Source: JAVBSN01 sp031556525 (lineage in GTDB: Bacteria; Bacillota; Clostridia; Lachnospirales; Lachnospiraceae). From it: DNA of 20,505 bases. The position numbers and the translations under genes are program-made. This document shows positions 14,514 to 20,505 of this stretch, piece after piece (position 1 is the stretch's first letter; each line of letters begins with the position of its first letter). The stretch lies in the NCBI GenBank assembly GCA_031556525.1, contig JAVBSS010000046.1, positions 1 through 20,505 of the forward strand, read 5' to 3'. A model generated the notes under the pieces. The model worked only from the letters and a program-made list of their open reading frames with translations. It searched no databases and had not been told where the DNA came from.

Positions 14514-15034
14514 ATATAATTATGTTTCTCTCTAATTTTATTGTTCCGGCAGTTATATTTTATATAGTAGCTTATGGATTACTTAGTAAAGCACCAATAT
14601 ATGATTTGTTTGTAAAAGGGGCTAAAGATGGATTTAAGATAGTGGCAGATATTGGACCTACATTGGTGGGGTTAATGGTTGCAGTAGGAGTAATTAGAGC
14701 ATCAGGAACTTTAGATTATATAGCATTAGCATTAAGTCCTATAGGAGGGTTGCTAAAAATACCTTCACAGGTTATTCCTGTAATTATAGTTAGATTATTT
14801 TCCGCATCAGCGGCAAATGGATTAGTAATAGATCTGTTCAAGGAATATGGTCCAGATTCACTCATAGGAATGATGACATCAATTATTATGAGTTGTACAG
14901 AAACAGTGTTTTATACAATGTCAGTATATTTTATGAGTGTTAAAGTTACAAAAACTAAATATACATTAGCAGGTGCGTTGATTGCAACAGGAGCAGGAGT
15001 AATGGCTAGTGTAATAATATGCTGGTTCTTATAG
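14510..15034 (+). CDS. spmB: Spore maturation protein B
   Basis: Partner of SpmA in the mother-cell membrane. The 174-residue protein is almost wholly hydrophobic, with helices at about 5-24, 45-63, 80-100, 118-142 and 155-174. Family hallmarks are VKGAKDGFKIVADIGPTLVG, RLFSASAANGLVIDLF with EYGPDS, and the CTETVFYTMSVYF segment. GGAGG (14501-14505 region) precedes the ATG at 14510 within the end of spmA. No strong terminator follows at once; the first hairpin is at 15150-15170, past the repeat element. Confidence 0.93.
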   Translation: MNIIMFLSNFIVPAVIFYIVAYGLLSKAPIYDLFVKGAKDGFKIVADIGPTLVGLMVAVGVIRASGTLDYIALALSPIGGLLKIPSQVIPVIIVRLFSASAANGLVIDLFKEYGPDSLIGMMTSIIMSCTETVFYTMSVYFMSVKVTKTKYTLAGALIATGAGVMASVIICWFL

Positions 15035-15053
15035 GGTAGAAATGTGTACCATA

Positions 15054-15114
15054 TTCGCTAAATTCTCTGCCAGTCATTAAGTGTATAGTAAACTCGACAG
15101 TACCTCGTTAAGTG
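15054..15114. repeat. Second locus of the dispersed intergenic repeat
   Basis: CTCGACAGTACCTCGTTAAG at 15093-15112 matches the unit at 3691 with two differences. Just upstream, TCGCTAAATTCTCTG at 15055-15069 matches TCGCTAAGTTCTCTG at 3704-3718 with one difference. The shared blocks are in different order relative to each other at the two loci, so this is a modular repeat and not one simple copy. Surrounding DNA is unrelated. Confidence 0.65.
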
Positions 15115-15149
15115 ATATAATATAGATAGTTAAATGTCTAACACATATC

Positions 15150-15170
15150 ATAGGTGGAGTCTACCTATTT
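15150..15170 (+). terminator. Possible terminator of spmAB
   Basis: ATAGGTGG (15150-15157) pairs with CTACCTAT (15161-15168) around a 3-base loop, followed by only a short TT run. Stem is good but the tail is weak, so termination is uncertain. Confidence 0.45.
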
Positions 15171-15213
15171 AAATCCTACAGTAAATTTACGCGATTAAAT
15201 TTTGATTAGAGAA

Positions 15214-15242
15214 TTGACGAAATAAGTATGTATATGTATAAT
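15214..15242 (+). promoter_or_regulatory. Promoter of the DUF5684-like gene
   Basis: TTGACG (15214-15219), a 17-base spacer and a perfect TATAAT (15237-15242) lie 48 bases before the start codon at 15291. Confidence 0.8.
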
Positions 15243-15290
15243 AGAAGTACTTAATGAGGGTTAAGTAAAATACGAATGGAGGATATGAAT

Positions 15291-15665
15291 ATGGATTATG
15301 GTTATGAATATGGTTTAGATGCAATAGGAGCAGGATTTTCACTAGGATATTCACTGGTATGTTTAGTTGTGAGTATAGTGTTACTTGTTGCAATGTGGAA
15401 GATTTTTGAGAAGGCAGGTAAACCGGGATGGGCAATATTAGTTCCGTTTTATAATACTTATTGCATGTATGACATAGCATTTGGTTCAGGATGGTTGTTC
15501 CTATTAACATTTATACCTGTTGTTGGAGGTATCATGGTAATTGTGTTGATGTTTAAACTTGCAGCAGCATTTGGTAAGGGAGTAGGATTTGGTTTTGGAT
15601 TATGGTTATTAAGTCCTATATTCCTATTAATATTAGGTTTTGGTGATTCACAATACATAGGTTAA
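15291..15665 (+). CDS. Small membrane protein, DUF5684-like
   Basis: A 124-residue hydrophobic protein of unknown function. A short acidic, tyrosine/glycine-rich start (MDYGYEYGLDAIGAG) leads to helices at about 17-36, 66-91 and 102-117. Between the first two is FEKAGKPGWAILVPFYNTYCMYDIA-like sequence (about 39-63), whose KAGKPGW...PFYN pattern is the signature I associate with DUF5684 proteins. ATG at 15291 is preferred because GGAGG (15278-15282) lies 8 bases upstream; in-frame ATGs at 15276 and 15285 are too close to or overlap it. The gene is monocistronic, with its own promoter and terminator. Confidence 0.8.
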   Translation: MDYGYEYGLDAIGAGFSLGYSLVCLVVSIVLLVAMWKIFEKAGKPGWAILVPFYNTYCMYDIAFGSGWLFLLTFIPVVGGIMVIVLMFKLAAAFGKGVGFGFGLWLLSPIFLLILGFGDSQYIG

Positions 15666-15681
15666 TAAAAGTATATTTAAG

Positions 15682-15713
15682 AAGCCTTTAGTTTTAGACT
15701 GAAGGCTTTTTTT
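15682..15713 (+). terminator. Terminator after DUF5684-like gene
   Basis: AAGCCTTTAGT (15682-15692) pairs with ACTGAAGGCTT (15698-15708), with one T-G pair, around a 5-base loop. A run of seven T follows (15707-15713). Confidence 0.9.
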
Positions 15714-15734
15714 ATTGGGTAAAATATAAAAACA

Positions 15735-15763
15735 TTGACTTTTGTTGATATATTTGATATTGT
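15735..15763 (+). promoter_or_regulatory. Promoter of the DEAD-box helicase gene
   Basis: TTGACT (15735-15740) and TATTGT (15758-15763) are spaced by 17 bases, giving a leader of about 40 bases. There is no long structured 5' region of the cold-shock type. Confidence 0.7.
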
Positions 15764-15812
15764 TAGGAGTATTGTGGGCACATAGGCCAAGAAGAAAGAT
15801 AGAGGTAAGAAT

Positions 15813-17396
15813 TTGATATTTAACGAATTAGAAATTAATGAGAAAATAATTAAGGCAATTACAGACATGGGATTTGAAGAGGCAACGCCTATTCAAAGTA
15901 AGGCTATTCCTGTTATATTAGAAGGAAAAGATATTGTAGGTCAAGCACAGACTGGAACAGGTAAAACAGCAACTTATGGAATTCCTATGTTAAATATGAT
16001 AGATCCTAAGAGTAAAAAGGTTCAAGCAATTGTATTGTGTCCTACTAGGGAGTTAGCAATACAAGTATCAGAAGAGATTAGAAGTTTAGCAAAATATATG
16101 AGCGCAATTAAGATTTTACCAGTGTACGGTGGGCAAGAAATCGTAAAACAAATAAAATCTTTAAAGCAAGGAGTACAGATAATTGTAGGTACACCTGGTC
16201 GTGTAATGGATCATATGCGTAGAAAAACTGTTAAGTTTGATGAATTAAAAATGGTTGTATTAGATGAAGCAGATGAGATGTTAAACATGGGATTTAGAGA
16301 AGATATGGAGACTATATTATCAGATACTCCAGCTTCAAGACAAACAGTTTTATTATCAGCGACAATGCCAAAACCAATAGTTGATATAGCTCGTACTTAT
16401 CAAAAGAATGCAGAGCATATCAAAGTAGTAAGAAAAGAATTAACTGTAGAAAATATAGAGCAATGTTATTTTGAAGTAAAGAAAAAGAATAAACCAGAGA
16501 TATTATGTAGATTGTTAGATATATATAATCCTAATTTATCTGTTATATTCTGTAATACTAAAAGAAATGTTGATGAATTAGTTGAGACCCTTAAGGGAAG
16601 AGGATATTTTGCAGAGGCACTTCACGGAGATCTTAAACAAGGTCAAAGAGATAAGGTTATGAATAACTTTAGAAAAGGTATAACAGAGATATTAGTTGCG
16701 ACTGATGTTGCTGCAAGAGGAATAGATGTAGATGATATAGATATAGTATTTAACTATGATTTACCTCAAGATGAAGAATATTATGTTCATAGAATAGGAC
16801 GTACAGGAAGAGCTGGTAAAACAGGAACCGCTTTCTCGTTTGTTGTAGGTAAGGAAGTATATAAACTTAAAGACATACAAAGATATTGTAAGACAAAGAT
16901 CAAGGCAAAATCAGTACCGTCATTAAGTGATGTAGCTAATACAAGAATAGAAAATCTATTCAAGGAAATAGATACATTTATTCAAGAAGAAGATTTAACA
17001 TCAATGATAAGAATTGTTGAAGAAAAAATAAATGAAGAAGACTATACAGCTATTGATGTTGCCGCAGCATTTTTAAAAATGCATTTAACAGCTAATGATA
17101 GAGTAGTTGAAGAGCCGGGGGATAATTATGATTACTCTCAAACAGGTGCTGAGGAAGGAATGGCTAGATTATTTATCAACATCGGTAAGAAGCAAAGAGT
17201 GAGACCAGGAGATATATTAGGAGCAATAGCAGGCGAGACAGGAATACCTGGAAACATAGTAGGAACAATCGATATGTATGATAAATATACATTTGTTGAA
17301 GTGCCTAAGAATGTTGCAGCAGATGTACTAGAAGCAATGTCATCAGCTAAGATAAAGGGTAAGAGCATAAGTATAGAGCCAGCAAATAAGAGATAG
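15813..17396 (+). CDS. DEAD-box ATP-dependent RNA helicase, CshA/DeaD type
   Basis: Unwinds RNA in ribosome assembly, mRNA decay and cold adaptation. All helicase motifs are present: the Q motif (FNELEINEKIIKAI, ATPIQ), motif I AQTGTGKT (T47-T52), PTRELA, DEAD at 151-154, SAT at 182-184, and motif VI HRIGRTGRAG from H326. A C-terminal DbpA-type RNA-binding domain follows at about 448-522 (RLFINIGKKQRVRPGDILGA to KGKSISIEP), with an acidic linker before it. The 527-residue length fits CshA/DeaD. The start is TTG at 15813: AGAGG at 15801-15805 lies 7 bases before it, and the family expects its FxEL motif at residues 3-6, which this start gives. It is monocistronic by spacing; the downstream fabT promoter region begins 30 bases after the stop. 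Confidence 0.95.
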   Translation: MIFNELEINEKIIKAITDMGFEEATPIQSKAIPVILEGKDIVGQAQTGTGKTATYGIPMLNMIDPKSKKVQAIVLCPTRELAIQVSEEIRSLAKYMSAIKILPVYGGQEIVKQIKSLKQGVQIIVGTPGRVMDHMRRKTVKFDELKMVVLDEADEMLNMGFREDMETILSDTPASRQTVLLSATMPKPIVDIARTYQKNAEHIKVVRKELTVENIEQCYFEVKKKNKPEILCRLLDIYNPNLSVIFCNTKRNVDELVETLKGRGYFAEALHGDLKQGQRDKVMNNFRKGITEILVATDVAARGIDVDDIDIVFNYDLPQDEEYYVHRIGRTGRAGKTGTAFSFVVGKEVYKLKDIQRYCKTKIKAKSVPSLSDVANTRIENLFKEIDTFIQEEDLTSMIRIVEEKINEEDYTAIDVAAAFLKMHLTANDRVVEEPGDNYDYSQTGAEEGMARLFINIGKKQRVRPGDILGAIAGETGIPGNIVGTIDMYDKYTFVEVPKNVAADVLEAMSSAKIKGKSISIEPANKR

Positions 17397-17403
17397 TCAA
17401 AAA

Positions 17404-17420
17404 ACTTTGAAAATCAAACT
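17404..17420. promoter_or_regulatory. FabT-type operator upstream of fabT
   Basis: ACTTTGAAAATCAAACT is a near-perfect palindrome (arms ACTTTGA and TCAAACT, one mismatch) around AAA. It matches the FabT box known in streptococci and lactococci (TTTGA, three bases, TCAAA). It ends 6 bases before the -35 of the gene, so it suits autoregulation. It might also act as the weak end of the helicase transcript. Confidence 0.65.
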
Positions 17421-17426
17421 ATTTTG

Positions 17427-17455
17427 TAGACACTGATTTTTCTTTATGATAAAAT
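17427..17455 (+). promoter_or_regulatory. Promoter of fabT
   Basis: TAGACA (17427-17432) and TAAAAT (17450-17455) are spaced by 17 bases, with TGA before the -10 giving an extended form. Confidence 0.65.
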
Positions 17456-17493
17456 GTATATAGTTTCAAGTAATTTATTTATTGGAGGTATAC

Positions 17494-17931
17494 ATGAGTG
17501 CATTTCGTGCGGTTAATGAAGTATTAGTAGGATTATTTAGAGATATTCTTGGTATGGAAGAAGAGACTATAATAACAGAAGAATATAAGGATATTACATG
17601 TACTGATATGCATATCATAGAGGCTATAGGTATAGATGAACCTAAGAATATGTCTACAGTGGCAAATGATTTAGGAATAACAGTAAGTACCCTAACAACG
17701 GGAGTTAATAGCTTGGTAAGAAAAGCTTATGTTGAGAAAATCAAGGGCGAAGTTGATAGAAGAGTAGTATTTCTTAAGCTAACAGATAAAGGAATTAAGG
17801 CATATAGACATCATGAACAATTCCATATAGATATGACGAATGCGGTGATTAAGCAATTAGATGATGACGAGATAGTTGTTTTGGTTAAAGCATTGAAAGG
17901 TGTAAGTGAATACTTTGAATTAGAAAAATAG
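17494..17931 (+). CDS. fabT: FabT-like MarR-family regulator of fatty-acid synthesis
   Basis: A 145-residue winged-helix regulator. FabT represses type II fatty-acid synthesis genes when bound to acyl-ACP or acyl-phosphate. Recognition rests on stretches I recall as typical of FabT: TDMHIIEAIG (37-46), ANDLGITVSTLTTGVNSLV in the recognition helices (57-75), the wing DRRVVFLKLTDKG (88-100) and the HHEQFHIDM segment (106-114). The FabT-type box at 17404-17420 supports it. ATG at 17494 follows GGAGG (17484-17488) at 5 bases; TTG at 17482 overlaps that site and is rejected. Unusually, no fab gene is adjacent: the gene has its own promoter and terminates at once. Regulated genes must lie elsewhere. 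The MarR call is certain, the FabT call likely. Confidence 0.85.
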   Translation: MSAFRAVNEVLVGLFRDILGMEEETIITEEYKDITCTDMHIIEAIGIDEPKNMSTVANDLGITVSTLTTGVNSLVRKAYVEKIKGEVDRRVVFLKLTDKGIKAYRHHEQFHIDMTNAVIKQLDDDEIVVLVKALKGVSEYFELEK

Positions 17932-17953
17932 GAGACGATGTCTCCTATTTTTT
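17925..17953 (+). terminator. Terminator of fabT, containing its stop codon
   Basis: AAAATAGGAGAC (17925-17936) pairs perfectly with GTCTCCTATTTT (17940-17951) around a 3-base loop, with further T after it. The TAG stop (17929-17931) lies inside the 5' arm. Confidence 0.92.
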
Positions 17954-17980
17954 GGCTTATTAAAGTATGCCTATTCCATC

Positions 17981-18007
17981 AAAAAAACGGATGCCAATAG
18001 GCATCCG
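17981..18007 (-). terminator. Terminator of pckA
   Basis: On the minus strand CGGATGCC and GGCATCCG (18000-18007 and 17988-17995) form a perfect 8-bp stem with a 4-base loop. A run of T (complement of 17981-17987) follows, 15 bases past the pckA stop. Confidence 0.92.
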
Positions 18008-18022
18008 CTAATTTTGTATCTA

Positions 18023-19627
18023 TTATAGTTGAGGACCTGCAGAAACTAATGCTTTTCCTGCTTCATTTCCTTCATATTTTGCAAAGTTCTTTGTGAAACG
18101 TTGAGCTAAATCTTCAGCTCTTGTAGTCCACTCAGCAGCATCTGCATAAGTATCACGAGGATCAAGGATGTTAGTATCTACACCAGGAAGCTCAGTAGGG
18201 ATATCGAAGTTGAAGTATGGTAATTGTTTCATTGGTGCATTTGCAATAGAACCATCTAAGATTGCATCAATGATACCACGAGTATCTTTAATAGAAATAC
18301 GTTTACCAGAACCATTCCATCCAGTGTTAACAAGGTAAGCCTTAGCTCCGCTTTGTTCCATTTTCTTAACAAGCTCTTCAGCGTACTTAGTTGGGTGTAA
18401 CTCTAAGAATGCTTGACCGAAACATGCTGAGAATGTAGGTGTTGGCTCAGTAATTCCACGCTCTGTACCAGCAAGTTTTGCTGTAAATCCAGAAAGGAAA
18501 TAGTATTGAGTTTGCTCAGGAGTTAATACAGATACTGGAGGTAATACACCAAATGCATCTGCTGATAAGAAGATAACATCCTTAGCTGCTGGAGCTGTTG
18601 AAACAGGAGCAACGATTTTTTCAATGTGATTGATTGGGTAAGAAACACGAGTGTTCTCAGTTACGCTTTCATCATCGAAATCAATTTTTCCATCTGCATC
18701 AAGAGTAACGTTCTCTAAAAGAGCGTTCTTTCTGATTGCTTTATAAATGTCTGGCTCAGAATCTTTATCAAGGTCGATCGCCTTAGCGTAACATCCGCCC
18801 TCAAAGTTAAATACACCCTTGTCATCCCAACCATGCTCGTCATCACCAATAAGAAGACGTTTTGGATCTGTTGATAAAGTTGTCTTACCTGTTCCTGAAA
18901 GACCAAAGAATATAGCGGTATTCTCGCCACTTAAATCCGTATTTGCTGAACAGTGCATTGAAGCAATCCCTTTAAGTGGTAAGTAGTAGTTCATCATAGA
19001 GAACATACCTTTTTTCATTTCACCACCGGACCATGTATTTACAATAACTTGTTCACGGCTAGTGATGTTGAACATTACAGCTGTTTCAGAATTTAATCCT
19101 AATTCTTCATAGTTATCTACTTTTGCCTTAGAAGCGTTGTATACAACGAAATCTGGTTCGAAGTTTTCAAGTTCAGCATCTGTAGGAATGATAAACATAT
19201 TCTTAACAAAATGAGCTTGCCAAGCTACCTCAACGATGAAACGGATAGACATACGTGTATCTTCGTTTGCACCACAAAATGCATCTATAACAAAAAGTCT
19301 CTTATTAGAAAGTTCTTTCTTAGCGATGTCAATTACTGTATCCCAAGCTTCCTGGCTTGCAGGATGATTGTCATTCTTATACTCAGGAGTTGTCCACCAT
19401 ACTGTGTCCTTTGAATTCTCATCCATAACAATATACTTGTCCTGAGGAGAACGACCTGTGTAGATACCTGTCATTACGGTAACAGCACCCAGTTCACTTA
19501 CCTGACCTTTTTCAAAGCCTTCTAAAGTTGTCTTTGTTTCTTCTTCAAACAATGTGTCGAATGAAGGATTACGAACAATGTCCGTAGCTCCGTTAATACC
19601 ATATTGACTTAAATCAATAGTACTCAT
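18023..19627 (-). CDS. pckA: Phosphoenolpyruvate carboxykinase (ATP)
   Basis: Interconverts oxaloacetate plus ATP with phosphoenolpyruvate, CO2 and ADP; in anaerobes it often runs toward oxaloacetate in fermentation to succinate or in anaplerosis. Length is 534 residues, the usual ATP-type size. Seen motifs: TGRSPQDKY (57-65, substrate-binding Arg), the metal-site lysine and histidine near K206 and H225 in KKGMFS and SMHCSAN, the P-loop GLSGTGKT at 242-249, and GDDEHGW at 261-267. ATG at 19627 is preferred over one at 19648 because AGGA lies 8 bases upstream of it and inside the longer frame. The codon usage differs from its neighbours, with fewer ATA codons and more GGT, GTT and CGT, as expected for strong expression. 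It is monocistronic. Confidence 0.97.
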   Translation of the reverse strand: MSTIDLSQYGINGATDIVRNPSFDTLFEEETKTTLEGFEKGQVSELGAVTVMTGIYTGRSPQDKYIVMDENSKDTVWWTTPEYKNDNHPASQEAWDTVIDIAKKELSNKRLFVIDAFCGANEDTRMSIRFIVEVAWQAHFVKNMFIIPTDAELENFEPDFVVYNASKAKVDNYEELGLNSETAVMFNITSREQVIVNTWSGGEMKKGMFSMMNYYLPLKGIASMHCSANTDLSGENTAIFFGLSGTGKTTLSTDPKRLLIGDDEHGWDDKGVFNFEGGCYAKAIDLDKDSEPDIYKAIRKNALLENVTLDADGKIDFDDESVTENTRVSYPINHIEKIVAPVSTAPAAKDVIFLSADAFGVLPPVSVLTPEQTQYYFLSGFTAKLAGTERGITEPTPTFSACFGQAFLELHPTKYAEELVKKMEQSGAKAYLVNTGWNGSGKRISIKDTRGIIDAILDGSIANAPMKQLPYFNFDIPTELPGVDTNILDPRDTYADAAEWTTRAEDLAQRFTKNFAKYEGNEAGKALVSAGPQL

Positions 19628-19663
19628 AAAATATATCCTCACTTTCATTTTTTGCTTTTCCCT

Positions 19664-19692
19664 ATCATCTCAATTAATTACGAATTAGTCAA
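19664..19692 (-). promoter_or_regulatory. Likely pckA promoter
   Basis: On the minus strand TTGACT (complement of 19687-19692) is followed after 17 bases by GATGAT (complement of 19664-19669). The -10 is imperfect. The region just upstream is a long AT-only tract (about 19692-19731), which could act as an UP element. Confidence 0.5.
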
Positions 19693-19765
19693 TAAAAATT
19701 TTAATTTTTTTGTAATTTTTTATTAGTTCTATCCATTCTTGACAAAAGTTTTGCTAAGTTTAACG

Positions 19766-19780
19766 GAATAAAACGTATTC
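19766..19780. promoter_or_regulatory. Possible TetR operator
   Basis: GAATA (19766-19770) and TATTC (19776-19780) form a short inverted repeat just before the -35 box of the tetR-family gene. TetR proteins often bind such palindromes at their own promoters, but 5-base arms can occur by chance. Confidence 0.3.
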
Positions 19781-19782
19781 TA

Positions 19783-19811
19783 TTGACAATTATACATTCA
19801 AGTTTTATAAT
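19783..19811 (+). promoter_or_regulatory. Perfect consensus promoter of the TetR-family gene
   Basis: TTGACA (19783-19788), a 17-base spacer and TATAAT (19806-19811) match sigma-A consensus exactly. Such a strong promoter in front of a regulator suggests it is normally held down by repression. Confidence 0.88.
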
Positions 19812-19850
19812 GACTAAATGAAGCAATTTGGTCAAAAAGAGGTGATAAAG

Positions 19851-20441
19851 ATGCCAAAACGTTATTCCGAACAAGAAAGGGAATATATTAAAAATCGATT
19901 AAAAGAAGAAGCGGCTAAGTGTCTTTCTCAGTATGGAATTAGACGAACGACGGTTGATGAAATTATAAAGCGTGTGAAGATTCCCAAAGGAACATTCTAT
20001 CTGTTTTATCGATCAAAAGAACTTCTCCTGTTTGACGTTATTTTAGAGCAGCATGATTTGATTGAAAGTAAGCTATATGAGTCGGTCAATAGTATAAATG
20101 CAGAAGATTTCACCCCTGAAAAACTTACGGAAATAATTGTACAGTTTTATAAACTTTCAACTGAAATGCCAATATTAAAAATGCTAAATTCCAATGAAAT
20201 TGAACTGTTGGCAAGAAAACTGCCGCAAGGAGTTTTAGAAGAACACTTAGGGCATGATAATTCAATGATTGAAAGCATATTTTCTGCATTGCCAGTGAAG
20301 CAAGACATTGATACAAACTCAGTTAGTGCAGCGTTTAGAGCAATCTATTTTTCCACACTGCATCAGGATGAAATTGGAGAAGAACATTTTGACGGGGCAT
20401 TACGCCTGATCGTATCCGGGTTAGTTAATCAATTGATATAA
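19851..20441 (+). CDS. TetR/AcrR-family transcriptional regulator
   Basis: A 196-residue one-component regulator. The N-terminal TetR helix-turn-helix is at about residues 9-56 (AAKCLSQYGIRRTTVDEIIK then IPKGTFYLFYRSKELLLF). The C-terminal ligand-binding part (57-196) is all-helical and not diagnostic of ligand. ATG at 19851 has AGAGGTG upstream; the in-frame ATG at 19818 would fall at the transcription start and lacks a ribosome site. Arginine codons here are mostly CGN (CGT, CGA, CGC), unlike the AGA-dominated genes in the rest of the window, hinting at acquisition. No target gene is within the window; a regulated transporter or enzyme gene might follow past the end. Confidence 0.92.
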   Translation: MPKRYSEQEREYIKNRLKEEAAKCLSQYGIRRTTVDEIIKRVKIPKGTFYLFYRSKELLLFDVILEQHDLIESKLYESVNSINAEDFTPEKLTEIIVQFYKLSTEMPILKMLNSNEIELLARKLPQGVLEEHLGHDNSMIESIFSALPVKQDIDTNSVSAAFRAIYFSTLHQDEIGEEHFDGALRLIVSGLVNQLI

Positions 20442-20442
20442 G

Positions 20443-20469
20443 AAGTCCGACATGTGATGTGTCGGACTT
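20443..20469 (+). terminator. Hairpin after the TetR-family gene
   Basis: AAGTCCGACA (20443-20452) pairs perfectly with TGTCGGACTT (20460-20469) around a 7-base loop. It is followed by ATAAAAACC and not a T-run, so it is a strong stem but an atypical terminator. The last 36 bases of the window hold no gene start. Confidence 0.6.
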
Positions 20470-20505
20470 ATAAAAACCTTTATTTTGACTATATATTTGC
20501 ATTTA

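Noticed and set aside
19746..19780. Second promoter from TTGACA near 19740 in front of the TetR-family gene
   Set aside because: Seventeen bases on, the sequence is AACGGA, with no usable -10 box. The perfect promoter at 19783-19811 explains the gene.

Overview
The window is AT-rich DNA, densely packed with genes, from a low-GC Firmicute. Gene content and order suggest a clostridial, probably Lachnospiraceae-like, bacterium. The run tmk-yaaR-holB-ricT-trmN6-rsmI followed by an AbrB-type regulator is the classic Firmicutes cluster, and spmA/spmB point to a spore former or a recent descendant of one. A lone fabT and an ATP-type pckA also fit. The genus assignment is inference; no rRNA or tRNA gene is present.

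Layout. (1) 11-1629: dnaB, then a frameshifted and truncated vanZ-like remnant ending at a terminator. (2) 1650-2455: a compact HigB/HigA-type toxin-antitoxin module with a perfect 10-bp inverted-repeat operator and a shared bidirectional terminator. (3) 2471-3583 (minus): an unrecognised two-helix membrane protein. Its acidic, proline-rich tail ends in three copies of a 45-residue repeat, each carrying a peptide resembling the CheY-binding segment of FliM/FliY. (4) 3584-3942: a 359-base non-coding stretch with copies of an intergenic repeat seen again at 15054-15114. (5) 3943-8085: an apparent three-gene operon: membrane-anchored Amidase_3, an AgrC-like GHKL membrane protein with a degenerate kinase domain, and an Orn/Lys/Arg-type PLP decarboxylase. 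(6) 8091-13383: a good promoter, a structured leader, and the tightly packed tmk, yaaR, holB, ricT, trmN6, rsmI and XRE-like genes. (7) 13443-15034: abrB-like gene with its own promoter and terminator, then spmAB behind a sigma-E-like promoter. (8) 15054-17396: repeat element, a small DUF5684-like membrane protein, and a DEAD-box RNA helicase of the CshA/DeaD type starting at TTG. (9) 17404-17931: a FabT-like MarR regulator with a FabT-type box in front of its own promoter. (10) 17981-20469: pckA (minus) and a divergent TetR-family regulator with a perfect consensus promoter.

Most of the window is housekeeping: replication (dnaB, holB), nucleotide synthesis (tmk), RNA modification and processing (trmN6, rsmI, ricT, DEAD-box helicase) and central carbon metabolism (pckA). 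The least ordinary parts are the FliM-like repeat protein, the dispersed intergenic repeat, the amidase/pseudokinase/decarboxylase operon, the tmk leader RNA, and the toxin gene whose ribosome-binding site points to a non-ATG start. No CRISPR array, insertion sequence or prophage was seen.
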